26,366 nt of DNA from Bacillota bacterium (GTDB taxonomy: Bacteria; Bacillota; UBA4882; UBA8346). The position numbers and the translations under genes are program-made. The notes below the pieces were generated by a model, which saw nothing but the letters and a program-made list of their open reading frames with translations, did no database searches and had not been told where the DNA came from. Numbering within the stretch: position 1 is the stretch's first letter; each line of letters begins with the position of its first letter. Of the stretch, positions 1-6,555 are shown piece after piece. Location: NCBI GenBank assembly GCA_023392595.1, contig JAEVYU010000083.1, positions 1 to 26,366 of the forward strand, given 5' to 3'.

Positions 1-51
1 TCTTTTTCTTATTTGTCGAAATTCACTGATTTTTGTCGAATGCAAATTTAA

Positions 52-76
52 AACCCAGCCGTTTTCCGGCTGGGTT
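52..76 (-). terminator. Hairpin terminator, best read on the minus strand
   Basis: A 10-bp perfect stem (AACCCAGCCG pairing with CGGCTGGGTT) closes a short TTTTC loop. Read on the minus strand the stem is followed by TTTTAAATTT, as in a rho-independent terminator. On the plus strand an AT-rich stretch follows about 20 bases later, so it may work in both directions. It lies downstream of the minus-strand small-gene cluster that ends at 423. Confidence 0.65.
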
Positions 77-422
77 CATTGTAAATAAATAATTTTTTTG
101 CCAAAAAGATTCCAATCAAACACTTCCCAAAACTTCTTTTTGGGTTTATTCTCTAAATTCTTTTATTTTCCTTTCAAAATACTAAAAAATTTATAAAAGA
201 TTTTACGAAAGGGCTAAATCAAAATCGCGTGAAAAGTACAAAACGGCAGTATAATCTATGTTCCAAAAATATTACCCGTAAATGTATAAAATTCACCTTT
301 GAAACCGGTATGTGGCAACCTCTGGCAACCCAATATTGTAAGCAATACCTTATGCAATTCAAAGAATGTTGCATTATCGGGATATCGGTTTCAACCGATA
401 TGGATTTAATCCGAAGGTTGGG
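77..422. other. AT-rich stretch without a supported gene
   Basis: No convincing coding region is visible. A plus-strand open frame at 229-450 has a poorly spaced ribosome binding site and no recognisable domain, and its end overlaps the better-supported antisense micro-ORF. The only structure is a perfect 9-bp inverted repeat with a 2-base loop (ATATCGGTT-TC-AACCGATAT, 382-401), just beyond the stop of the 423-572 gene. It has no T-tract, so it could be an RNA 3' hairpin or a protein-binding site. Confidence 0.4.
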
Positions 423-572
423 TTATTGTTTTTGCGGACAAGGCGGATGACATTTGGGAGGACACTTCGAACTGCATGCTTCACAAGTAAAACCGAGATC
501 GCAAGCATTCCATTTTTCATCACCGATTATTTTGCCACATATACAGCAAATCATCTCTTCTTCTTCGCTCAC
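423..572 (-). CDS. Cysteine-rich micro-protein, probable metal binder (49 aa)
   Basis: A 49-residue frame starts with GTG at 572 and has a GGAGG ribosome binding site (580-584) seven bases upstream, which is ideal spacing. Nine residues are Cys: a CCxC group at 9-12, C24, then CxxC at 30-33, C37, C41 and C45 in a Pro/His/Lys-rich tail (SKCPPKCHPPCPQKQ). The N-terminus is acidic (SEEEE). CxxC pairs plus His suggest a small zinc-ribbon or rubredoxin-like knuckle, but I recognise no family. It lies 29 bases after the stop of the frameshifted gene at 602-888 and looks co-transcribed with it. The evidence is the ribosome binding site and a composition that random sequence rarely gives. Mass spectrometry or homologues are needed to prove it is made. 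Confidence 0.55.
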   Translation of the reverse strand: MSEEEEMICCICGKIIGDEKWNACDLGFTCEACSSKCPPKCHPPCPQKQ

Positions 573-601
573 CTTTTTGCCTCCATTGATTCATGAATTA
601 A

Positions 602-888
602 TCAGGACTTAATAAAAGCTATATCAATAACCGTCTTAAAAACTACCGGTTCGATAACATCAGCCAATATCATTCCTGAAGCATCGCTAAAAAAAGGGCC
701 CTCACGGAACAACGAACCCTGATATTCTCCTAAGGCGTTATAAACAATTCCACATTTCGGTCAACAATTTCCTCCCGGCAATTGTCTCCGTCGCTCAGAA
801 TATCGCAGTAAAATAATAATGACCCCCAAAAAGGGCTGATTGGGTTTTCCGGAGGCTTTACCGTTATGCTCCGTAGGCTGTCCAACAA
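602..888 (-). pseudogene. Unrecognised ~95-residue gene broken by a single-base frameshift
   Basis: Two minus-strand open frames join end to end. The first runs from TTG at 888 (GAGGA ribosome binding site at 898-902, nine bases away) and reads LLDSLRSITVKPPENPIS then PFWGSLLFYCDILSDGDN. The second is open from 760 to the TGA at 602-604 and reads CGIVYNALGEYQGSLFRE then GPFFSDASGMILADVIEP and so on. Adding one A to the three-A run at 755-757 fuses them into a 95-residue protein (...EEIVDRK-CGIVYNAL...). I do not know the family; it looks like a soluble alpha/beta domain. A true mutation, a sequencing or assembly indel in a homopolymer, or less likely programmed -1 slippage would all explain it. 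It sits between the XRE regulator and the Cys-rich gene. Confidence 0.5.
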
Positions 889-963
889 GCCTATCGGTCC
901 TCAATTCCAGCCAGTTCCCTTTACGAAGGGATAGGGTAAATAGACCCCATACCTTTCATACGA

Positions 964-1446
964 TTATTTTTTATCTTCTTCCAAATACACCTTCACAAAA
1001 TTCGCCAAGGCCTTCCGGGTCTTTTCGTCACCCTGTTGCCAAATCTGAAAAATCTGTTGATACAAGTTTAGTAACTCCCTATCAATTTTGCCATCAAGGA
1101 GCTTCTCAGTTTCGATAATCGATTGAAGATTCTCATAGCGGGGATTTTTTAAAATATTCGCAATTCCGGCTCCTATCTTTTGCTCTCCAAGCAACTAAAT
1201 CCCGTTGTCGATATATTCTTCCGGTGAAATAAACATCTCGCCCTCACCCGTCAAAACCCAATCAGGATTTGCAGCGAAATGAATTTTTAAATTATTAAGA
1301 AAAGCCTTGGAAATTTTGGCTTCACCGGATTCAATCCGGTAAATACTGGATACATTCATTCCAAGTTCTTGACTAAATTCTTTTTTCTCAAACCCCAAAT
1401 ACTCTCTAAATCGCTTCACCCGTTCTCGGCTCAGTTCTTTTTGCAT
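964..1446 (-). pseudogene. XRE-family HTH regulator interrupted by an in-frame amber codon
   Basis: The ATG at 1446 has an AAGGAGA ribosome binding site (1457-1463). Residues 1-60 form a lambda-repressor-like HTH (KKEFSQELGMNVSSIYRIES), followed by the motif NPDWVLTGEGEM that is common in such regulators. After residue 83 (EEYIDNGI) a TAG at 1195-1197 stops translation. The same frame then stays open for 77 more codons (LLGEQKIGAGIANIL ... NFVKVYLEEDKK), which is the C-terminal helical part expected for this kind of protein. The downstream half could restart at the TTG directly after TAG, but it has no ribosome binding site of its own. TAG ends uxaC in this window, so it is an ordinary stop here. 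I read this as a regulator truncated by point mutation; an 83-residue DNA-binding form may still function. Confidence 0.7.
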
Positions 1447-1469
1447 TAAACGAATTTCTCCTTGATATT

Positions 1470-1505
1470 TTTGCTTAACGCAAATATAATAAACCTGTAA
1501 TTACA
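1470..1505 (-). promoter_or_regulatory. Promoter/operator region of the XRE regulator
   Basis: Upstream of the regulator start are two inverted repeats: TTTGC-TTAAC-GCAAA (1470-1484) and the perfect palindrome TGTAATTACA (1496-1505). They flank an AT-rich TATTATA stretch on the minus strand that could be the -10 element. This layout suits an autoregulated repressor. The -35 element is not clear. Confidence 0.4.
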
Positions 1506-1762
1506 AAAAGTTTTAATTGTATGAAAACAGAGAAGAACATACCCAACAAAACCAAACAGACCCAAATTCACCCGATTTGTACCCTGGCTTTGGATTGCCT
1601 GAATTTTCAATTACTTCCATTATACTATAATCAAGTCTAAAGGGAAAAGGGTAAAAAAGAACCCGCAACGGCACTTGGCTTTCGAAAAATTTTATAGACT
1701 TCTAATTAAAACCACGAAGAATTTTTACTTTTCACTTTTTCCTTTTCAATTCTCACTTTTTT
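1506..1762. other. Intergenic stretch between the XRE regulator and the Spo0E-like gene
   Basis: No gene is visible. It includes a possible weak promoter for the Spo0E-like gene: TTGCCT at 1595-1600 followed by CATTAT after 17 bases, or TATACT after 20. From about 1727 to 1763 there is a pyrimidine-rich tract with repeated CTTTT units just ahead of the ribosome binding site. Confidence 0.35.
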
Positions 1763-1774
1763 AAAGGAGGGATT

Positions 1775-1993
1775 ATGAAACGAAAAAAATCAAGCTCCCG
1801 CTCATCCTTGGAACAAAAAATCGCCGCAGGGCGGCGTAAACTTCAGAAAGCCTATAACGCCTGTGGCTACACTGACGGGAAAGTATTGGCTGCCAGTATC
1901 CAACTGGACAGGCTGATTAACCATTATCAAAAGAGATGGTTGAGAGATAGGGTTCCGGGGTTTAAAGCACGGACGTTAGAGTTAAAAAAATAA
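1775..1993 (+). CDS. Spo0E-like sporulation regulatory (aspartyl-phosphate phosphatase) protein
   Basis: This 72-residue protein fits the Spo0E-like family of two-helix phosphatases, which remove phosphate from Spo0A~P and so delay sporulation. After a basic start, residues 13-30 (LEQKIAAGRRKLQKAYNA) make the first helix. A G-Y-T-D-G-K-V-L turn follows, and the second helix carries the family pattern S-x-x-L-D-x-L-I-x-x-Y-Q (SIQLDRLINHYQK, about 41-53). Length and motif match the family. The start is fixed by AAAGGAGG at 1763-1770, four bases before ATG. The C-terminal tail after residue 55 is basic and specific to this protein. It stands alone, divergent from the XRE regulator. The call rests on the short motif, so the target is inferred. 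Confidence 0.75.
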   Translation: MKRKKSSSRSSLEQKIAAGRRKLQKAYNACGYTDGKVLAASIQLDRLINHYQKRWLRDRVPGFKARTLELKK

Positions 1994-2121
1994 TCGATCT
2001 TTTAAATTCCAGAGATAGGAATAAAAAGCCCTACCACCCAAACCAGACAGTAGAGCTCAGATGGACATCAATTTAAATAGTCCGTCCTTGGCGCGCATCA
2101 AGGGTACTGGGCATGTATCGG

Positions 2122-3087
2122 TTAAGCTGAAATCTGGTTGCTGTATTTTCCGCATTTATCGCCCCAGATGGCGATGATCCGCTGCTCCTGTTCGACCTGA
2201 ATGACTTCGCAACAATTGCTGCAACCCTCACATTCAAATGATGTTGGGGAGAAATCAAGCAATAGCTGTTCAAATCCCCTAAATTTGGTACCGCACCCGG
2301 TTTTCCGTAATTGTTTTTGTGCCAGCAGCGCCGCGCCAATTGCACCCATCACGTTGAAATAAGTTGGTACAATCACCGGAATGTGCAATTCCCTCTCAAA
2401 AGCAGCCTTGATCCCCTTGTTGGCGGCAACACCACCCTGAAACAAAACCGGAGCAAGGATTTGTTTATCCCGGCCTAAATTGTTAAGATAATTACGAACT
2501 AAAGCATCACACAAGCCATTGATAATTTCCGCCTTGGAAAAACCGAATTGTTGCTTGGCAATCATGTCGGATTCGGCGAATACCGTACACCTTCCGGCGA
2601 TGCGCACCCGTTTCTGGGATGTTAAAGCGAGATCTCCAAAGTCCTCAATCGGGACCTTGAGTCTTTCCGCTTGATGATCAAGAAACGAACCCGTACCGGC
2701 CGCGCAAACGGTATTCATAGAAAAATCGCTGACTACACCATGGGTTATGATAATTAATTTGGAATCCTGGCCGCCGATTTCGATAATGGCTCGCGCTTCA
2801 GGATGGAAATGAACTGCTGCATAAGCATGGGCGGTGATTTCATTCTTAACGACATCGGCCCCGAGCATTGTTCCGGCGAGTAACCTACCGCTTCCAGTAG
2901 TGCCGACTCCCATAACTTTTAAATTCACGAATTCATGATCAATCTTTTTCAAGCCATCCTGAATGACCTCAAGGGGTTGTCCGTCATTCCTTAAATATTT
3001 TGAGAAAATTACCGATTCCCGTTCATCAATACCGACGATATTGGTACTCACCGAGCCGACATCGACTCCCAAGTATACTTTTTCCAC
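2122..3087 (-). CDS. CoA-substrate-specific enzyme activase (BadF/BcrA/HgdC-type ATPase)
   Basis: This 321-residue ASKHA-fold ATPase belongs to the activators of 2-hydroxyacyl-CoA dehydratases and benzoyl-CoA reductases, which use ATP to push one low-potential electron onto a partner. Visible motifs are phosphate-1 GVDVGSVSTN (residues 7-16), VGTTGSGRLL, the IEIGGQDSK segment, the cluster/hinge motif NTVCAAGTGSFLDHQ, the GRCTVFAESDMI segment and the adenosine motif FQGGVAANKG. The two Cys in the NTVCAAGTG and GRCTVF segments are where the family binds the [4Fe-4S] cluster between protomers. A C-terminal tail adds FECEGCSNCCEV and WGDKCGKYS, a second Cys-rich patch. The GTG start at 3087 uses the GAAGGA that contains the upstream gene's stop, only nine bases away, so this is the third gene of an operon with the two DUF2229-like genes. 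Confidence 0.88.
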   Translation of the reverse strand: MEKVYLGVDVGSVSTNIVGIDERESVIFSKYLRNDGQPLEVIQDGLKKIDHEFVNLKVMGVGTTGSGRLLAGTMLGADVVKNEITAHAYAAVHFHPEARAIIEIGGQDSKLIIITHGVVSDFSMNTVCAAGTGSFLDHQAERLKVPIEDFGDLALTSQKRVRIAGRCTVFAESDMIAKQQFGFSKAEIINGLCDALVRNYLNNLGRDKQILAPVLFQGGVAANKGIKAAFERELHIPVIVPTYFNVMGAIGAALLAQKQLRKTGCGTKFRGFEQLLLDFSPTSFECEGCSNCCEVIQVEQEQRIIAIWGDKCGKYSNQISA

Positions 3088-3096
3088 TTTTTATTT

Positions 3097-4164
3097 TTAT
3101 CCTTCCTTCAACAATTCTTTCCGGTTTTTCAACAAATCGACAAAAGCTTCCAGTCTCACCTGATTATTGAGCCATCCGGTTTGTTCATCGAGGGATAATG
3201 ATAAGATCGGCAAGTCCAAATCTTTCATCAATTTGGGAATAACCGTCTGGGTCACAAGTTCCGGCATGCACCCAAAAGGCAGCAAATGGATGATCCCATC
3301 GTAACCCAATTCCTTAAAGCGAATCATATGGGCGATATTCTCCCGTTCATGACCGCCAAGGTCATACTGTAAATAACGGTCCGCCTTTTTTAGCAGGCCA
3401 TAATCGGGCCGAACCGCATTTTTCAACCATTGGGAGATATAACGGTACCGTACCACCTGAACCCCTAAGGAAGCTAATTTTTCTTCAAACTCCTCATTCA
3501 TGGGTCCGTCCATCACCATATAAATTTCACCCAGCAGGCCGATTTTAATGGTATCTTCCTTGGGTTCAACTTCGATCGCATCAACCAATCGATCCGCCTG
3601 AGATATATTGGCCCGTAATTCTTTTAAGCTGCCGCTTCCACCCAGCAAAGTCTGAATCGCCCGCCATTTCCGCTTGCACGTTCCGGGGACTTTTTCATAA
3701 GGGCGAAGCTGGCTGATTTTTTTTTCATATTTATCCAAGACAAAAATAAGCTGGATGGTTAAATATAGTATCCCTATAGTTTGAACAATGGATTTATGAT
3801 TCCGGATTTCCTGGCCTTGCCGGTAAAAGGTGGCAAATTCATCCATGATACTATCGAAAACCAAAACTTTTACCTTATACCCCAACTGGTTCAGAATTTT
3901 TTCGCTTAGGGCCCCGAAATAGCCGGCTCTGCAAGCCCCAACCCCTCCGCTGGTCACAATGAGTTCGGCGCCGCGATGGATCGCGTCCAAATAACTTCCC
4001 AGAATAATTTTAAATGGAAAGCAGATGAACTCCGGACTATATTTAACACCTAACTCAATGGTTCGGGGGGTTGGCGGAGAGGGTGCTATGACCTCATGAC
4101 CAAAGAGTTCAAACATTTTCTCATAAGCAAGTACCGGACCCAAGTATGGGAAGGTTATTTTCAA
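3097..4164 (-). CDS. DUF2229-like 2-hydroxyacyl-CoA dehydratase-related protein, second subunit
   Basis: About 356 residues, from the acyl-CoA dehydratase activase-related family (DUF2229, COG3580/3581). In many anaerobes this is fused to the activase in one very long polypeptide; here the parts are separate. I start it at TTG 4164 (KITFPYLGPVLAYEKMFE) because AGAAGG lies about eight bases upstream and family members begin this way. The open frame reaches back to ATG 4203 inside the previous gene. Cys residues that look like cluster ligands are in EFICFPFKIILG, GGVGACRAGYFG and LLPFGCMPELV. It overlaps the first subunit by 44 bases, so translation is coupled. The reaction is unknown; an ATP-driven reduction or dehydration of a thioester or small molecule is my inference. 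Confidence 0.8.
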   Translation of the reverse strand: MKITFPYLGPVLAYEKMFELFGHEVIAPSPPTPRTIELGVKYSPEFICFPFKIILGSYLDAIHRGAELIVTSGGVGACRAGYFGALSEKILNQLGYKVKVLVFDSIMDEFATFYRQGQEIRNHKSIVQTIGILYLTIQLIFVLDKYEKKISQLRPYEKVPGTCKRKWRAIQTLLGGSGSLKELRANISQADRLVDAIEVEPKEDTIKIGLLGEIYMVMDGPMNEEFEEKLASLGVQVVRYRYISQWLKNAVRPDYGLLKKADRYLQYDLGGHERENIAHMIRFKELGYDGIIHLLPFGCMPELVTQTVIPKLMKDLDLPILSLSLDEQTGWLNNQVRLEAFVDLLKNRKELLKEG

Positions 4165-5116
4165 GGAATTGTCCCTTCTTTCCATAAATGAACATATCGG
4201 CAAACGCTTCCAAACGGGTTTTTAAATGCCCGTCTTCACTGTGTTCATCCAGTGTTATTTGTAAAAAGGGTTTTTGGACCATTGAGGCTTGCAAACTAAG
4301 TAACTTGACAGTGATTGAATCCGGGCCGCATCCGAAAGGGGTAACATAAATAACTCCATCAATTTCGCTATCGGCCAAAAAATTAAGACCCGCGCCCAGC
4401 AAAATCCTTCCAAAGTTCCAAAACATAGGCCTTTTCAGTTCTTTTAAACTTCCGGTTATTTTCTCGCTCTCAAGCATTTCCCAGGTGGTTATCTGACAGC
4501 CCATCGCGGCCAATTTTTGAATCAGTCCTTTACTGATAAAAGGATCATAAAGGATATAGGCATAACCCAGTAATCCCAGGCGAACTTCACCTGCGGCGCC
4601 TGGATTTTTTCCATTGATCCCGGTCTGCGTCAAAATCACCTGTCTTTTACGGCAATCATCCAGAGTCTGCCGCCAAAGATGCAAAGCGCTATTTCGGGCC
4701 CGCTTTAGCTGAATAGCCGAATGAATCTTAGGCTGCGGGTACTGGATAATTTCGGGGTCCAATCCATTACAGGTAACCGTGGGTGTAAAAAACAACTCAT
4801 CATCCAGTTCCAGCGCATATTTTACGATTTCGGGAAGTCCCGTAAGTTTCGGGCAAAAAAATTCATGATTTTTCCAATCGAGTAATCTGGGGACCAAAAT
4901 CCGGTCAACCTTTTGAGCTACCAAATCCACGACATGGCCAAGAAAGGCTTTGACGGGAATGCAAAACTCGTGAGGAATGAGCTTAGAACCTATGTCGAAG
5001 GATTCTTTACCGCTACCCTTGGAAATAACGACATCAACGCCCAGCTGACTGAAAAATTCTTGCCAATAAGTTAAGTGATAGGCTGTGGATAATGTGTTGG
5101 GGATTCCGATTCGCAT
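4121..5116 (-). CDS. DUF2229-like 2-hydroxyacyl-CoA dehydratase-related protein, first subunit
   Basis: 331 residues starting MRIGIPNTLSTAYHLTYW, the usual N-terminus of the DUF2229/CoA-activase-related family. The gene is paralogous in layout to the next one: an N-terminal Rossmann-like half with HEFCIPVKAFLGH, a middle EFFCPKLTGLPE and a C-terminal VTPFGCGPDS. These three Cys motifs line up with those of the second subunit, so a heterodimer with one iron-sulfur cluster per subunit is plausible, as in HgdAB or double-cubane-cluster proteins. It is first in a three-gene minus-strand operon. No strong ribosome binding site precedes the ATG and I saw no clear promoter in the 5117-5240 leader. 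Function in this organism is unknown. Confidence 0.8.
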   Translation of the reverse strand: MRIGIPNTLSTAYHLTYWQEFFSQLGVDVVISKGSGKESFDIGSKLIPHEFCIPVKAFLGHVVDLVAQKVDRILVPRLLDWKNHEFFCPKLTGLPEIVKYALELDDELFFTPTVTCNGLDPEIIQYPQPKIHSAIQLKRARNSALHLWRQTLDDCRKRQVILTQTGINGKNPGAAGEVRLGLLGYAYILYDPFISKGLIQKLAAMGCQITTWEMLESEKITGSLKELKRPMFWNFGRILLGAGLNFLADSEIDGVIYVTPFGCGPDSITVKLLSLQASMVQKPFLQITLDEHSEDGHLKTRLEAFADMFIYGKKGQFLENNLPILGSGTCL

Positions 5117-5435
5117 CAGTGACCAGCTTTGACTTGAAATAAATTATTAGCCTTAGGTTGAACATTTCTCTCTCAATCTATTCACCTAAACAGTAAATCA
5201 AACCAAAAGAATCCAAGGGGAGGGCACGAGGGGATAGTTCTCCATGTCTCGATTGCAGAAAACCTGCTTAAGTTGCCGCAGCTTGCTTTTGCTGTAAGTA
5301 AAACTTAAAATCTCCATGTCTCGATGGCTAAATGATCTAACCACAGAAACACGGAGATACTGTAGGATGTAACTTTCTTTAACATCTGTTGTTGCTGAAA
5401 GGGTAGTTCTGAAACTAAAAATGATTCCCCATGTC
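5117..5435. other. Intergenic region carrying repeated TCTCCATGTCTCGAT motifs
   Basis: There is no gene here. The 15-base motif TCTCCATGTCTCGAT occurs twice in direct orientation (5239-5253 and 5311-5325, 72 bases apart). A degraded copy, TCCCCATGTCT, is at 5426-5436. The second copy also pairs imperfectly (15 of 20 positions) with an inverted partner at 5339-5358 containing ACACGGAGAT. The region separates the activase operon promoter side from the end of larE. Confidence 0.5.
5310..5358. repeat. Imperfect inverted repeat of the CTCCxTGT-type intergenic motif
   Basis: The left arm (5310-5329, ATCTCCATGTCTCGATGGCT) and right arm (5339-5358, AACCACAGAAACACGGAGAT) are inverted copies matching at 15 of 20 positions, with a 9-base loop. 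The right arm resembles the ACCACGGAGACACGGAG-like intergenic repeat that I recall from many environmental genomes. This may be a decayed member of a dispersed repeat family. Confidence 0.45.
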
Positions 5436-6233
5436 TTAAGGCTTCATCTTGAGGGTTTCATTCATGCTCCCGGAACGGAAACCGTCCAAATCAAGGGTAA
5501 CGTAAGTGAATCCCAACTCATGCAGTTTAGCACTGATTTTCTCCCGGTCTTGCCACGCCGTGTCCAACTGCTCGGCGGAAACTTCAATTCTGGCAATGGG
5601 AAAATGATCTCTCACTCGAAACTGCGTGAAACCCAAATCGTTTAAAAAATTCTCCGCCCTATCAATCCGTTTCAAATTTTCGGGAGTGATTTTGCTTCCA
5701 TAAGGAATCCTTGAAGCCAGGCAAGCATATGCAGGCTTATTCCAAGTGGGCAGAGACTTTTCCCTTGAGAAATCCCTGATATCCTGTTTTGTTAAACCCG
5801 CTTCCTGTAAAGGACTACGGACTCCCATTTCTTTAGCGGCCTGATGGCCGGGTCTATGATCCGATAAGTCGTCTACGTTGGCGCCGTCTAAGACAACCCA
5901 ACCTTTTTCATCCGCAATACGACATAAGTCCTTGAACAAGGATAACTTACAGTAATAACAGCGGTTGGCCGGATTGGCAACATAATGGGTATCTTCAAAT
6001 TCGTTGGTTTGAATTACCTGATGGGCCAGGCCGAACTTTTTGGCCAAGGCTTCGGCCTCCGATAATTGTTGTTCGGGGTAAGTGGGAGAAACTGCAGTAA
6101 CGGCTAAAGTCTTATCTCCTAATACCTCATGCGCCATCACAGCCAAAAAAGTACTGTCAACTCCGCCGGAATAAGCAATTACCGCTCCTGGCATTTTCTG
6201 CAACAATTCCTTCAATGCTTGAATTTTATCCAA
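5436..6233 (-). CDS. larE: ATP-dependent sacrificial sulfur transferase LarE
   Basis: LarE inserts sulfur into the pyridinium dithiocarboxylate precursor of the nickel-pincer nucleotide cofactor used by lactate racemase and related enzymes. This 265-residue protein has the PP-loop SGGVDSTF (22-29) for AMP activation, NPANRCYYCK (87-96), NVDDLSDHRPG, and the cofactor-site segment PAYACLASRIPYG, where C171 matches the Cys that gives up its sulfur in the Lactobacillus enzyme. The length is normal. The start is TTG at 6233, fixed by GGAGG nine bases upstream and by the family N-terminus. No larA, larB or larC lies in this window, so partners must be elsewhere or the protein serves another sulfur-transfer job. 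Its own promoter is at 6282-6310. Confidence 0.9.
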   Translation of the reverse strand: MDKIQALKELLQKMPGAVIAYSGGVDSTFLAVMAHEVLGDKTLAVTAVSPTYPEQQLSEAEALAKKFGLAHQVIQTNEFEDTHYVANPANRCYYCKLSLFKDLCRIADEKGWVVLDGANVDDLSDHRPGHQAAKEMGVRSPLQEAGLTKQDIRDFSREKSLPTWNKPAYACLASRIPYGSKITPENLKRIDRAENFLNDLGFTQFRVRDHFPIARIEVSAEQLDTAWQDREKISAKLHELGFTYVTLDLDGFRSGSMNETLKMKP

Positions 6234-6281
6234 ATCTACCAGCCTCCAGCATCCTAATATTTCATCTTTTTCCTTAAACTC

Positions 6282-6310
6282 ATCATAGGGTATCTAGACC
6301 TATAAGTCAA
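6282..6310 (-). promoter_or_regulatory. Sigma-A-type promoter of larE
   Basis: On the minus strand TTGACT (6305-6310) and TATGAT (6282-6287) are separated by exactly 17 bases, each one mismatch from consensus. The start site would be near 6275, leaving about 40 bases before the larE TTG codon. Confidence 0.6.
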
Positions 6311-6379
6311 ATTAAAATAATGTATTTAATAGGGATTAATCTTTCGATGATGGTTGGGAAAAATACGCTCTACTCAAAT

Positions 6380-6474
6380 AAAACGTTCACAATCATTGAG
6401 CAGTTATTTAGAGAACGTTTTACTAGTAAATGGCCTGGGATAAAAAGCAGGGATTCTCATTCTTTTACGAGAAT
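6380..6474. other. Two inverted repeats in the larE/ostA divergent region
   Basis: AAAACGTTC (6380-6388) and GAACGTTTT (6413-6421) are perfect inverted 9-mers around a 24-base loop. A second pair, ATTCTC (6453-6458) and GAGAAT (6469-6474), follows. They lie upstream of the possible ostA promoter and could be regulator sites or upstream hairpins. The rest of 6311-6497 is AT-rich, without a gene. Confidence 0.4.
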
Positions 6475-6497
6475 TTAATACAACTAATTACGATAAA

Positions 6498-6528
6498 TTG
6501 CGTTATTGAAAGTGAAATGGAATATACT
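6498..6528 (+). promoter_or_regulatory. Possible promoter of the OstA/LptD-like gene
   Basis: TTGCGT (6498-6503) is followed after 17 bases by AATATA (6521-6526), or after 19 by TATACT (6523-6528). Both are weak matches. An AGGAG ribosome binding site (6546-6550) precedes the ATG by five bases. Confidence 0.35.
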
Positions 6529-6555
6529 TAAATAAATGTCTTATCAGGAGCTTGA

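Noticed and set aside
229..450. Plus-strand open frame of 73 codons
   Set aside because: GTG start with a ribosome binding site 14 bases away, no domain, and its end overlaps the better-supported Cys-rich micro-ORF on the other strand.
366..596. Plus-strand open frame of 76 codons
   Set aside because: It is the antisense of the Cys-rich micro-ORF; its Thr/Ser/Phe-rich sequence is what a reversed Cys/Lys/Glu-rich gene gives.
840..1118. Plus-strand open frame of 92 codons
   Set aside because: Antisense to the end of the XRE gene and the hidden frameshifted gene; no ribosome binding site or domain.
1195..1197. Amber codon as pyrrolysine or other recoding
   Set aside because: TAG is used as the plain stop of uxaC, no pyl gene is visible, and the site lies in a cluster that also holds a frameshift.
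2073..2345. Minus-strand open frame overlapping the activase 3' end
   Set aside because: It overlaps the activase in another frame, with no ribosome binding site or recognisable domain.
5239..5325. Possible CRISPR from the repeated TCTCCATGTCTCGAT motif
   Set aside because: Only two exact 15-base copies and one degraded copy with irregular spacing, and no cas genes.
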